The notes beneath the pieces are model-generated. The model made no database searches. It had not been told where the DNA came from and was given only the letters and a program-made list of their open reading frames with translations. Position numbers and translations under genes: made by a program. Positions 24,237 through 36,162 of a DNA stretch of 64,000 nucleotides are shown in pieces. Source of the stretch: Hydractinia symbiolongicarpus (Eukaryota; Cnidaria; Hydrozoa; Anthoathecata; Hydractiniidae); assembly GCF_029227915.1 (NCBI RefSeq), contig NC_079876.1:17422001-17486000 (forward strand), given 5' to 3'. Position 1 is the first letter of the stretch. Every line of letters starts with the position of its first letter.

Positions 24237-25271
24237 TTTAGCTGCTAGATTACATGTTCTAGTCTATTAAATTCAGTACGTGTGGTTTCTACTTTGAAGA
24301 TGATTAGGAGGGCAACTTGTTTTTGCCAGTTAATGTTTTCAAGTTGTGAAGACGCAAGGGAAATGCATACAATACGAAAGATGTCCTTATTTTGATGGCG
24401 AAAGTACCTTACCTGCAATAAATCCAACAATTCTGCTGTCAGCGTCGGTGGTGTAAAAGGTAGCATTGTTGCCTTTCTAGCAGTAGATCCGGGTTCGCTT
24501 CCCGGCCGACGCATTTGGCTGATAGATTTCATGTTCTAGACTATTAAATTTAGTACGTGTGGTTTCTTATTTGAAGATGATTAGGAGGGCAAATGTTTTG
24601 GAACGCTAATAGTTTCAAGTTTTGAAGACACTAGGGAAACGCATGTAATGCGAAAGATGCCCTTACTTTGATCGCGAAAGTACCTTACCTGCAATAACTC
24701 CAACAATTCTGCTGTCAGCTTCAGTGGTGTAAAAGTTAGCATTTTTGTCTTCCAAGCTATAGATCCTGGTTCACTTCCAATTTGACGCATTTGGCTGCTA
24801 GATTTCATGTTCTAGTCTACTAAATTCAGTACGTGTTGTTTCTACTTTGAAGATGATTAGGAGGGCGACTTGTTTTTTCCAGGAAATGTTTTCAAGTTGT
24901 GAAAACACAAGGGAAATGCATATAATACAAGAGATGTCCTTACTTTGATCGCGAAAGTACCTTACGTGCAATAACTCCAACAATTCTGCTGTCAGCGTCG
25001 GTGGTGTAAAGGTTAGCATTGTTGCCTTCCAAGCAATAGATCCGGGTTCGATTCTCGGCATACGCATTTGGCTGGTAGATTACATGTTCTAGTCTATTAA
25101 ATTCGGAACGTCTGGTTTCTACTCTGAAGAAGATTAGGAGGGCAACTTGTTTTTGCCAGTTAAGGTTTTCAAATTGTGAAGACACAAGGGAATTGCATAC
25201 AATACGAAAGATGCCCTTATTTTGATCGCGAAAGTACCTTATCTGTAACAAATCCAACAATTCTGCTGTTA

Positions 25272-25343
25272 GCGTCGGTGGTGTAAAGGTTAGAATTGTT
25301 GCTTTTCAAGCAATAGATCCGGGTTCGATTCCTGGCCGACGCA
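25272..25343 (+). tRNA. UUC-anticodon tRNA-like
   Basis: CCTGG form, unit 7 of the octamer. Confidence 0.5.
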
Positions 25344-25825
25344 TTTAGCTGCTAGATTACATGTTCTAGTCTATTAAATTCAGTACGTGTGGTTTCTACT
25401 TTGAAGATGATTAGGAGGGCAACTTGTTTTTGCCAGTTAATGTTTACAAGTTGTGAAGACGCAAGGGAAATGCATACAATACGAAATATGTCCTTATTTT
25501 GATGGCGAAAGTACCTTACCTGCAATAAATCCAACAATTCTGCTGTCAGCGTCGGTGGTGTAAAAGGTAGCATTGTTGCCTTTCTAGCAGTAGATCCGGG
25601 TTCGCTTCCCGGCCGACGCATTTGGCTGATAGATTTCATGTTCTAGACTATTAAATTTAGTACGTGTGGTTTCTTATTTGAAGATGATTAGGAGGGCAAA
25701 TGTTTTTGGAGCGCTAATTCTTTCAAGTTGTGAAGACACAAAGGAAATGCATATAGTACGAAAAATGCCCTGGTTTTTATCGCGAATGTACCTTACCTGC
25801 AATAACTCTAACAATTCTGCTGACA

Positions 25826-25897
25826 GCGTCGGTGGTGTAACGGTTAGCATTGTTGCCTTCCAAGCAATAGATCCGGGTTCGATTCCTGGCCGACGCA
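25826..25897 (+). tRNA. tRNA-Gly(UCC), intact
   Basis: Duplicate of 23611, 2,215 bp downstream, identical across the tRNA. Confidence 0.8.
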
Positions 25898-26102
25898 TTT
25901 AGCTGCTAGATTACATGTTGTAGTCTATTAAATTCAGTACGTGTGGTTTATGCTTTGAAGATGATTAGGAGGGCAAATGTTTTTGGAGCGCTAAATCTTT
26001 CAAGTTGTGAAGTCACAAAGGAAATGCATATAGTACGAAAAATGACCTTATTTTGATAGCAAAAGTACCTTATCTGTAACAAATCCAACAATTCTGCTGT
26101 TA

Positions 26103-26174
26103 GCGTCGGTGGTGTAAAGGTTAGAATTGTTGCTTTTCAAGCAATAGATCCGGGTTCGATTCCTGGCCGACGCA
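26103..26174 (+). tRNA. UUC-anticodon tRNA-like
   Basis: Octamer duplicate of 23888. Confidence 0.5.
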
Positions 26175-26379
26175 TTTGGATGATAGACTTAATGTTCTGG
26201 ACTATTAAATTCAGTACGTGTGGTTTATGCTTTGAAGATGATTAGGAGGGCAAATTATTTTGGAGCGCTAATTCTTTCAAGTTGTGAAGACACAAAGGAA
26301 CTGCATACAATACGAAAGATGCCCTTATTTTGATCGCGAAAGTACCTTATCTGTAACAAATCCAACAATTCTGCTGTTA

Positions 26380-26451
26380 GCGTCGGTGGTGTAAAGGTTA
26401 GAATTGTTGCTTTTCAAGCAATAGATCCGGGTTCGATTCCTGGCCGACGCA
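26380..26451 (+). tRNA. UUC-anticodon tRNA-like
   Basis: Octamer duplicate of 24165. Confidence 0.5.
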
Positions 26452-27486
26452 TTTAGCTGCTAGATTACATGTTCTAGTCTATTAAATTCAGTACGTGTGG
26501 TTTCTACTTTGAAGATGATTAGGAGGGCAACTTGTTTTTGCCAGTTAATGTTTTCAAGTTGTGAAGACGCAAGGGAAATGCATACAATACGAAAGATGTC
26601 CTTATTTTGATGGCGAAAGTACCTTACCTGCAATAAATCCAACAATTCTGCTGTCAGCGTCGGTGGTGTAAAAGGTAGCATTGTTGCCTTTCTAGCAGTA
26701 GATCCGGGTTCGCTTCCCGGCCAACGCATTTGGCTGATAGATTTCATGTTCTAGACTATTAAATTTAGTACGTGTGGTTTCTTATTTGAAGATGATTAGG
26801 AGGGCAAATGTTTTGGAACGCTAATAGTTTCAAGTTTTGAAGACACTAGGGAAACGCATGTAATGCGAAAGATGCCCTTACTTTGATCGCGAAAGTACCT
26901 TACCTGCAATAACTCCAACAATTCTGCTGTCAGCTTCAGTGGTGTAAAAGTTAGCATTTTTGTCTTCCAAGCTATAGATCCTGGTTCACTTCCAATTTGA
27001 CGCATTTGGCTGCTAGATTTCATGTTCTAGTCTACTAAATTCAGTACTTGTTGTTTCTACTTTGAAGATGATTAGGAGGGCGACTTGTTTTTTCCAGGAA
27101 ATGTTTTCAAGTTGTGAAAACACAAGGGAAATGCATATAATACAAGAGATGTCCTTACTTTGATCGCGAAAGTACCTTACGTGCAATAACTCCAACAATT
27201 CTGCTGTCAGCGTCGGTGGTGTAAAGGTTAGCATTGTTGCCTTCCAAGCAATAGATCCGGGTTCGATTCTCGGCATACGCATTTGGCTGGTAGATTACAT
27301 GTTCTAGTCTATTAAATTCGGAACGTCTGGTTTCTACTCTGAAGAAGATTAGGAGGGCAACTTGTTTTTGCCAGTTAAGGTTTTCAAATTGTGAAGACAC
27401 AAGGGAATTGCATACAATACGAAAGATGCCCTTATTTTGATCGCGAAAGTACCTTATCTGTAACAAATCCAACAATTCTGCTGTTA

Positions 27487-27558
27487 GCGTCGGTGGTGTA
27501 AAGGTTAGAATTGTTGCTTTTCAAGCAATAGATCCGGGTTCGATTCCTGGCCGACGCA
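27487..27558 (+). tRNA. UUC-anticodon tRNA-like
   Basis: Octamer duplicate of 25272. Confidence 0.5.
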
Positions 27559-29146
27559 TTTAGCTGCTAGATTACATGTTCTAGTCTATTAAATTCAGTA
27601 CGTGTGGTTTCTACTTTGAAGATGATTAGGAGGGCAACTTGTTTTTGCCAGTTAATGTTTACAAGTTGTGAAGACGCAAGGGAAATGCATACAATACGAA
27701 AGATGTCCTTATTTTGATGGCGAAAGTACCTTACCTGCAATAAATCCAACAATTCTGCTGTCAGCGTCGGTGGTGTAAAAGGTAGCATTGTTGCCTTTCT
27801 AGCAGTAGATCCGGGTTCGCTTCCCGGCCGACGCATTTGGCTGATAGATTTCATGTTCTAGACTATTAAATTTAGTACGTGTGGTTTCTTATTTGAAGAT
27901 GATTAGGAGGGCAAATGTTTTGGAACGCTAATAGTTTCAAGTTTTGAAGACACTAGGGAAACGCATGTAATGCGAAAGATGCCCTTACTTTGATCGCGAA
28001 AGTACCTTACCTGCAATAACTCCAACAATTCTGCTGTCAGCTTCAGTGGTGTAAAAGTTAGCATTTTTGTCTTCCAAGCTATAGATCCTGGTTCACTTCC
28101 AATTTGACGCATTTGGCTGCTAGATTTCATGTTCTAGTCTACTAAATTCAGTACGTGTTGTTTCTACTTTGAAGATGATTAGGAGGGCGACTTGTATTTT
28201 CCAGGAAATGTTTTCAAGTTGTGAAAACACAAGGGAAATGCATATAATACAAGAGATGTCCTTACTTTGATCGCGAAAGTACATTACGTGCAATAACTCC
28301 AACAATTCTGCTGTCAGCGTCGGTGGTGTAAAGGTTAGCATTGTTGCCTTCCAAGCAATAGATCCGGGTTCGATTCTCGGAATACGCATTTGGCTGGTAG
28401 ATTACATGTTCTAGACTATTAAATTTAGTACGTGTGGTTTCTTATTTGAAGATGATTAGGAGGGCAAATGTTTTGGAACGCTAATAATTTCAAGTTTTGA
28501 AGACACTAGGGAAACGCATGTAATGCGAAAGATGCCCTTACTTTGATCGCGAAAGTACCTTACCTGCAATAACTCCAACAATTCTGCTGTCAGCTTCAGT
28601 GGTGTAAAAGTTAGCATTTTTGTCTTCCAAGCTATAGATCCTGGTTCACTTCCAATTTGACGCATTTGGCTGCTAGATTTCATGTTCTAGTCTACTAAAT
28701 TCAGTACGTGTTGTTTCTACTTTGAAGATGATTAGGAGGGCGACTTGTTTTTTCCAGGAAATGTTTTCAAGTTGTGAAAACACAAGGGAAATGCATATAA
28801 TACAAGAGATGTCCTTACTTTGATCGCGAAAGTACATTACGTGCAATAACTCCAACAATTCTGCTGTCAGCGTCGGTGGTGTAAAGGTTAGCATTGTTCC
28901 CTTCCAAGCAATAGATCCGGGTTCGATTCTCGGCATACGCATTTGGCTGGTAGATTACATGTTCTAGTCTATTAAATTCGGAACGTCTGGTTTCTACTCT
29001 GAAGAAGATTAGGAGGGCAACTTGTTTTTGCCAGTTAAGGTTTTCAAATTGTGAAGACACAAGGGAATTGCATACAATACGAAAGATGCCCTTATTTTGA
29101 TCGCGAAAGTACCTTATCTGTAACAAATTCAAAAATTCTGCTGTTA

Positions 29147-29218
29147 GCGTCGGTGGTGTAAAGGTTAGAATTGTTGCTTTTCAAGCAATAGATCCGGGTT
29201 CGATTCCCGGCCGACGCA
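29147..29218 (+). tRNA. UUC-anticodon tRNA-like
   Basis: CCCGG form. Confidence 0.5.
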
Positions 29219-29700
29219 TTTGGCTGATAGACTTCATGTTCTAGACTATTAAATTCAGTACGTGTGGTTTATGCTTTGAAGATGATTAGGAGGGCAAATG
29301 TTTTTGGAGCGCTAATTCTTTCAAGTTGTGAAGACACAAAGGAAATGCATATAGTACGAAAAATGCCCTGGTTTTGATCGCGAATGTACCTTACCTGCAA
29401 TAACTCTAACAATTCTGCTGACAGCGTCGGTGGTGTAACGGTTAGCATTGTTCCCTTCCAAGCAATAGATCCGGGTTCGATTCCTGGCCGACGCATTTAG
29501 CTGCTAGATTACATGTTGTAGTCTATTAAATTCAGTACGTGTGGTTTATGCTTTGAAGATGATTAGGAGGGCAAATGTTTTTGGAGCGCTAAATCTTTCA
29601 AGTTGTGAAGTCACAAAGGAAATGCATATAGTACGAAAAATGACCTTATTTTGATAGCAAAAGTACCTTATCTGTAACAAATCCAACAATTCTGCTGTTA

Positions 29701-29772
29701 GCGTCGGTGGTGTAAAGGTTAGAATTGTTGCTTTTCAAGCAATAGATGCGGGTTCGATTCCCGGCCGACGCA
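29701..29772 (+). tRNA. UUC-anticodon tRNA-like, T-stem mismatch
   Basis: G49xG65 mismatch (GATGCGGG). Confidence 0.42.
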
Positions 29773-29977
29773 TTTGGATGATAGACTTCATGTTCTGGAC
29801 TATTAAATTCAGTACGTGTGGTTTATGCTTTGAAGATGATTGGGAGGGCAAATGTTTTTGGAGCGCTAATTCTTTCAAGTTGTGAAGACACAAAGGAACT
29901 GCATACAATACGAAAGATGCCCTTATTTTGATCGCGAAAGTACCTTACCTTCAATAACTCTAACAATTCTGCTGTCA

Positions 29978-30049
29978 GCGTCGGTGGTGTAACGGTTAGC
30001 ATTGTTGCCTTCCAAGCAATAGATCCGGGTTCGATTCCTGGCCGACGCA
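29978..30049 (+). tRNA. tRNA-Gly(UCC), intact
   Basis: AAC D-loop version. It sits downstream of a spacer that resembles the UUC-type units, so the unit is a recombinant. Confidence 0.78.
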
Positions 30050-31362
30050 TTTAGCTGCTAGATTACATGTTCTAGTCTATTAAATTCAGTACGTGTGGTT
30101 TCTACTTTGAAGATGATTAGGAGGGCAACTTGTTTTTGCCAGTTAATGTTTTCAAGTTGTGAAAACGCAAGGGAAATGCATACAATACGAAAGATGTCCT
30201 TATTTTGATGGCGAAAGTACCTTACCTGCAATAAATCCAACAATTCTGCTGTCAGCGTCGGTGGTGTAAAAGGTAGCATTGTTGCCTTTCTAGCAGTAGA
30301 TCCGGGTTCGCTTCCCGGCCGACGCATTTGGCTGATAGATTTCATGTTCTAGACTATTAAATTTAGTACGTGTGGTTTCTAATTTGAAGATGATTAGGAA
30401 GGCAAATGTTTTGGAACGCTAATAGTTTCAAGTTTCGAAGACACTAGGGAAACGCATGTAATGCAAAAGATGCCCTTACTTTGATCGCGAAAGTACCTTA
30501 CCTGCAATAACTCCAAAAATTCTGCTGTCAGCGTCGGTGGTGTAAAAGTTAGCATTTTTGTCTTCCAAGCTATAGATCCTGGTTCACTTCCAATTTGACG
30601 CATTTGGCTGCTAGATTTCATGTTCTAGACTAATAAATTCAGTACGTGTTGTTTCTACTTTGAAGGTGATTAGGAGGGTAAATGTTTTTGCAGCGCTAAT
30701 TCCTTCAAGTTGTGAAGACACAAGGGAAATGCATATAGTACGAAAAATGCCCTCAATTTGATCGCGAATGTACCTTACCTGCAATAACTCTAACCATTCT
30801 GCTGTCAGCATGGCTGGTGTAAAGGTTAGCATTGTTGCCTTCCAGGCAATAGATTCGAGTTCGATTCCTGGCCGATGCATTTGGCTGCTAGATTACATGT
30901 TCTAGCCTGTTAAATTCAGTTCTTGAGGTTCCTACTTAAAATATGATTAGGAGGGCAAATTTTGTTTGGACAGTTAATGTTTTCAAGTTATGAAGACACA
31001 AGGGAAGTGCATATAATACGTAAGATGCCCTTATTTTGATCGCGAAAGTACCTTACCTGTCATAACTCCAACAATTCTGCTGTCAGCGTCGGTGGTGTAA
31101 AGGTTAGTATTGTTGCCTTCCAAGCAATAGATCCGGGCTCGATTCCTAGTTGACGCATTTGGCTGATAGATATGATGTTCTAGTCTAATAAATTCTGTAC
31201 GTGTGCGTTCTCCTTTGTAGATGATTAGGAGGGCAACTTGTTTTTGCCAGCTAATGTTTTCAAGTTGTGAAGACATTAGAGAAATGCATATAATATGAAA
31301 GATGTCCTTACTTTGATCGCGAAAATACCTTACCTGCAATAACTCCAACAATTCTGCTGTCA

Positions 31363-31434
31363 GCGTCGGTGGTGTAAAGGTTAGAATTGTTGCTTTTCAA
31401 GCAATAGATCCGGGTTCGATTCCCGGCCGACGTA
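31363..31434 (+). tRNA. UUC-anticodon tRNA-like
   Basis: Acceptor 3' end CGACGT, leaving a G1-U72 pair. Confidence 0.45.
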
Positions 31435-31639
31435 TTTGGCTGATAGACTTCATGTTCTAGACTATTAAATTCAGTACGTGTGGTTTATGCTTTGAAGATG
31501 ATTAGGAGGGCAAATGTTTTTGGAGCGCTAATTCTTTCAAGTTGTGAAGACACAAAGGAAATGCATATAGTACGAAAAATGCCCTGGTTTTGATCGCGGA
31601 TGTACCTTACCTGCAATAACTCTAACAATTCTGCTGTGA

Positions 31640-31711
31640 GCGTCGGTGGTGTAACGGTTAGCATTGTTGCCTTCCAAGCAATAGATCCGGGTTCGATTCC
31701 TGGCCGACGCA
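31640..31711 (+). tRNA. tRNA-Gly(UCC), intact
   Basis: AAC D-loop version, preceded by GTGA instead of GTCA. Copied at 50213. Confidence 0.78.
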
Positions 31712-31916
31712 TTTAGCTGCTAGATTACATGTTGTAGTCTATTAAATTCAGTACGTGTGGTTTATGCTTTGAAGATGATTAGGAGGGCAAATGTTTTTGG
31801 AGCGCTAAATCTTTCAAGTTGTGAAGTCACAAAGGAAATGCATAAAACACGAAAGATGCCCTTATTTTGATAGCAAAAGTACCTTATCTGTAACAAATCC
31901 AACAATTCTGCTGTTA

Positions 31917-31988
31917 GCGTCGGTGGTGTAAAGGTTAGAATTGTTGATTTTCAAGCAATAGATCCGGGTTCGATTCCCGGCCGACGCA
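31917..31988 (+). tRNA. UUC-anticodon tRNA-like, anticodon-stem mismatch
   Basis: GTTGA in place of GTTGC (A31xG39). Confidence 0.42.
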
Positions 31989-32746
31989 TTTGGATGATAG
32001 ACTTCATGTTCTGGACTATTAAATTCAGTACGTGTGGTTTATGCTTTGAAGATGATTAGGAGGGCAAATGTTTTTGGAGCGCTAATTCTTTCAAGTTGTG
32101 AAGACACAAAGGAACTGCATACAATACGAAATATGCCCTTATTTTGATCGCGAAAGTACCTTACCTGCAATAAATCCAACAATTCTGCTGTCAGCGTCGG
32201 TGGTGTAAAAGGTAGCATTGTTGCCTTTCTAGCAGTAGATCCGGGTTCGCTTCCCGGCCGACGCATTTGGCTGATAGATTTCATGTTCTAGACTATTAAA
32301 TTTAGTACTTGTGGTTTCTAATTTGAAGATGATTAGGAGGGCAAATGTTTTGGAACGCTAATAGTTTCAAGTTTTGAAGACACTAGGGAAACGCATGTAA
32401 TGCGAAAGATGCCCTTACTTTGATCGCGAAAGTACCTTACCTGCAATAACTCCAACAATTCTGCTGTCAGCGTCGGTGGTGTAAATGTTAGCATTTTTGT
32501 CTTCCAAGCTATAGATCCTGGTTCACTTCCAATTTGACGCATTTGGCTGCTAGATTTCATGTTCTAGACTAAGAAATTCAGTACGTGTGGTTTCTTCTTT
32601 GAAGAAGATTAGGAGGACAAATTTTATTTGACACTTAATGTTTTCAAGTTGTGAAGACACAAGGGAAGTTCATATAATACGAAAGATGCCCTTATTTTGA
32701 TCGCGAAAGTACCTTACCTGCAATAACTCTAACAATTCTGCTGCCA

Positions 32747-32828
32747 GCGTCGGATTGAAGATAACGGATAAAAGATAGCATTCTTGTCTTCCAAGCAATA
32801 GATCCTGGTTCACTTCCAATTTGACGCA
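32747..32828 (+). pseudogene. 82-nt insertion-form pseudo-tRNA (example of 4)
   Basis: After GCGTCGGAT the A-box region is replaced by TGAAGATAACGGATAAAAG, and the T arm is ruined. Members: 32747, 34419, 51320, 52992. Confidence 0.75.
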
Positions 32829-33864
32829 TTTGGCCGCTAGATTTCATTTTCTAGTCTATTAAATTTAGTACGTGTGGTTTCTTTTTTGAAGATGATTAGG
32901 AGGACAAATTTTATTTGACACTTAGTGTTTTCAAGTTGTGAAGACACAAAAGAAATGCATGTAATACGAAAGATATCCTTATTTTGATCGCTAAAGTACC
33001 TTACCTGTAATAACTGCAACAATCATCCTGTCAGCGTCAGTGGTGTAAAGGTTAGCATTGTTGCCTTCCAAGCAATAGATCCGGGTTCGATTCTCGGCCG
33101 ACGCATTTGGCTGCTAGACTACATGTTCTAGTCTATTAAATTCAGTACGTGTCGTTTCTACTTTGAAGGTGATTAGGAGGGCAAATTTTCTTTGGGCAGT
33201 TAATGTTTTCAAGTTGTGAAAACACAAGGGAAGTGCATATAATACGAAAGATGCCCTTATTTTGATCGCAAAAGTACCTTACCTGCAATAACTCCAACAA
33301 TTCTGCTGCCACCGGCGGTGGTGTAAAGGTTAGTATTGTTGCCTTCCAAGCAATATATCCGGTTTCGATTCCGGCCGACCCATTTGGCTGCTAGATTTGA
33401 TGTTCTAGTATATTAAATTGTGTACGTGTGGGTTCTCCTTTGAAGATGATTAGGAGGGCAACTTGTTTTTGCCAGAAAATGTTTTCAAGTTGTGAAGACA
33501 CAAGGGAAATGCATATAATACTAAAGATGCCCTTATTTTGATCGCGAAAGTACCTTACCTGTAATAACTCCAACAATTCTTCTGTCAGCGTCGGTGGTGT
33601 AAAGGTTAGCATTGTTGCCTTCCAAGCAATAGATCCAGGTTCGATTCCCGGCCGACTTATTTTGCTACTAGATTACATGTTCTAGTCTATTAAATTCAGT
33701 ACGTGTCGTTTCTACTTTGAAGATAATTAGGAGGGCAACTTGTTTTTGCCAGGAAATGTTTTCAAGTTGTGAAGACACAAGGGAAATGCATATAATACGA
33801 AAGATGTCCTTCCTTTGATCGCGAAAGTACCTTACCTGCAATAACTCCAGCAATTCTGCTGTCA

Positions 33865-33936
33865 GCGTCGGTGGTGTAAAGGTTAGCATTGTTGCCTTCC
33901 AAGCAATAGATCCGGGTTCGATTCCCGGCCGACGCA
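33865..33936 (+). tRNA. tRNA-Gly(UCC), exact consensus (reference copy)
   Basis: 72 nt. Acceptor GCGTCGG pairs fully with CCGACGC, discriminator A73. D stem GTGT/GCAT pairs with two G-U. Anticodon stem GTTGC/GCAAT, loop CTTCCAA, giving anticodon UCC with U33 kept. T stem CCGGG/CCCGG, loop TTCGATT. Internal Pol III promoter: A box TGGTGTAAAGG and B box GGTTCGATTCC both match consensus. It closely resembles the animal tRNA-Gly(UCC) gene as I know it. No intron. Only TTT follows the 3' end; the first longer T run is about 80 nt downstream. It reads GGA codons. CCA is not encoded, as expected in eukaryotes. Confidence 0.92.
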
Positions 33937-36090
33937 TTTGGCTGCTAGATTACATGTTCTAGTCTATTTAATTCCGTATGTGTGATTTCTACTTTGAAAG
34001 TGATCAGGAGGGCAAATGTTTTTTGACACTTAATGTTTTCAAGTTGTGAATACACAAGGGAAATGCATATAATGCAAAAGATTCCCTTATTTTGATCGCG
34101 AAAGTACCTTAACTGTCACAACTCCAACAATTATGCTGTCAGAGTCGGTGGTGTAAAAGATAGGATTTTTGTCTTCTAAGCAATAGATCCTGGTTCACTT
34201 CCAATTTGACGCATTTGGCTGCTAGATTTCATTTTCTGGTCTATTAAATTCAGAACGTGTGGTTTCTTCTTTGAAGAAGATTAGGAGGACAAATTTTATT
34301 TGACACTGAATGTTTTCAAGTTGTGAAGACACAAGGGAAGTGCATATAATACGAAAGATGCCCTTATTTTGATCGCGAAAGCACCTTTCCTGCAATAACT
34401 CCAACAATTCTGCTGCCAGCGTCGGATAGAAGATAACGGATAAAAGATAGCATTCTTGTCTTCCAAGCAATAGATCCTGGTTCACTTCCAATTTGACGCA
34501 TTTGGCTGCTAGATTTCATTTTCTAGTCTATTAAATTTAGTACGTGTGGTTTCTTCTTTGAAGATGATTAGGAGGACAAATTTTATTTGACACTTAGTGT
34601 TTTCAAGTTGTGAAGACACAAGGGAAGTGCATATAATACGAAAGATGCCCTTTTTTTGATCGCGAAAGTACCTTACCTGCAATAACTCCAACAATTCTGC
34701 TGCCAGCGTCGGTGGTGTAAAGGTTAGTATTGTTGCCTTCCAAGCAATAGATCCAGTTTCGATTCCTGGCCGACTCATTTGGCTGCTAGATTTCATGTTC
34801 CAGTCTGTTAAATTCAGTTCTTGTGGTTCCTACTTAAAAGATGATTAGGAGGGCAAATTTTGTTTGGACAGTTAATGTTTTCAAGTTGTGAAGACACAAG
34901 GGAAGTGCATATAATACGTAAGATGCCCTTATTTTAATCGTGGAAGTACCTTACCTGCCATAACTCCAACAATTCTGCTGTCAGCGTCGGTGGTGTAAAG
35001 GTTAGCATTGTTGGCTTCCAAACAATAGATCCGGGTTCGATTCCTGGCCGACACATTTGGCCGCTAGATTTCATGTTCTAGTCTATTAAATTCAGTTCTT
35101 GTGGTTCCTACATAAAAGATAATTAGGAGGGCAAATTTTTTTTGACACTTAATGTTTTCAAGTTAAGAATACACAAGGGAAATGCATATAATACGAAAGA
35201 TGCCCTTATTTTGATCGCAAAAGTACCTTACCTGTCACAACTCCAACAATTATGCTGTCAGCGTCGGTGGTGTAAAGGTTAGTATTGTTGCCTTCCAAGC
35301 AATAAATCCGGGCTCGATTCCCAGTTGACGCATTTGGCTGATAGATATGATGTTCTAGTCTATTAAATTCTGTACGTGTGCGTTCTCCTTTGTAGATGAT
35401 TAGGAGGGCAACTTGTTTTTGCCAGCTAATGTTTTCAAGTTGTAAAGACATTAGAGAAATGCATATAATATGAAAGATGTCCTTACTTTGATCGCCAAAA
35501 TACCTTACCTGCAATAACTCCAACAATTCTGCTGTCAGCGTCGGTGGTGTAAAGGTTAGCATTGTTGCCTTCCAAGCAATAAATCCAGGTTCGATTCCCC
35601 GCCGACGCATTTGGCTGCTAGATTACATGTTCTAGTCTATTAAATTCCGTACGTGTAATTTCTACTTTGAAAGTGATTAGGGGGCCAAATTTTTTTTGAC
35701 ACTTAATGTTTTCAAGTTGTGAATACACAAGGGAAATGCATATAATGCGAAAGATTCCCTTTTTTTGATCGCGAAAGTACCTTACCTGACACAACTCCAA
35801 CAATTATGCTGTCAGCGTCGGTGGTGTAAATGTTAGTATTGTTGCCTTCCGAGCAAGAGATCCGGGTTCGATTCCCGGCCGACGCATTTGGCTGTTAGAT
35901 TTCATGTTCTAGTCTATTAAATTCAGTTCTTGTGGTTCCTACTTAAAAGATGATTAGGAGGACAAATTTTTTTGACACTTAATGTTCTTAAGTTTTGAAG
36001 ACACAAGGGAAATGCTTATAATACTAAAGATGCCCTTATTTTGATCGCGAAAGTACCTTATCTGTAATAACTCCAACACTTCTTCTGTCA

Positions 36091-36162
36091 GCGTCGGTGG
36101 TGTAAAGGTTAGCATTGTTGCCTTCCAAGCAATAGATCCGGGTTCGATTCCCGGCCGACGCA
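36091..36162 (+). tRNA. tRNA-Gly(UCC), exact consensus
   Basis: Identical to the 33865 copy. Followed by TTTCGC, with T8 at 36243. Confidence 0.9.

Larger units (their letters stand above)
23057..28039 (+). repeat. 8-unit (2,215-bp) higher-order repeat, two copies
   Basis: Starts 23611, 23888, 24165, 24442, 24718, 24995, 25272, 25549 are each repeated exactly 2,215 bp later (25826 to 27764). The order is intact UCC, UUC, UUC, A58C, ruined T arm, acceptor-broken (3' end CATACGCA), UUC, A58C. Only one of the eight units is an intact Gly gene. 23057 (CATACGCA type) and 23334 (UUC type) lead in. Confidence 0.9.
28040..30807 (+). repeat. mixed units with a 2-unit (553-bp) duplication
   Basis: 28040 (ruined T arm) and 28317 (CATACGCA type) repeat at 28593 and 28870, 553 bp later. 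Then follow 29147 (UUC), 29424 (UCC with a C30xC40 mismatch), 29701 (UUC), 29978 (intact UCC), 30255 (A58C) and 30531 (ruined T arm). Units 28593-29424 recur at 48273-49104, 19,680 bp (71 units) away. Confidence 0.8.
30690..35640 (+). repeat. 5-kb block, copy A of an 18,573-bp-offset duplication
   Basis: tRNA-like starts 30808, 31086, 31363, 31640, 31917, 32194, 32470, 32747, 33034, 33312, 33588, 33865, 34142, 34419, 34706, 34984, 35261, 35538 all recur 18,573 bp later. Decayed forms: 31086 and 35261 (T arm GGCTCGATT, 3' end AGTTGACGCA); 32747 and 34419 (82-nt form with an insertion after GTCGGAT); 33034 (one acceptor mismatch); 33312 (5' end CCGGCGG); 33588 (3' CCGACTTA); 34706 and 34984 (broken stems). 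Confidence 0.9.
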
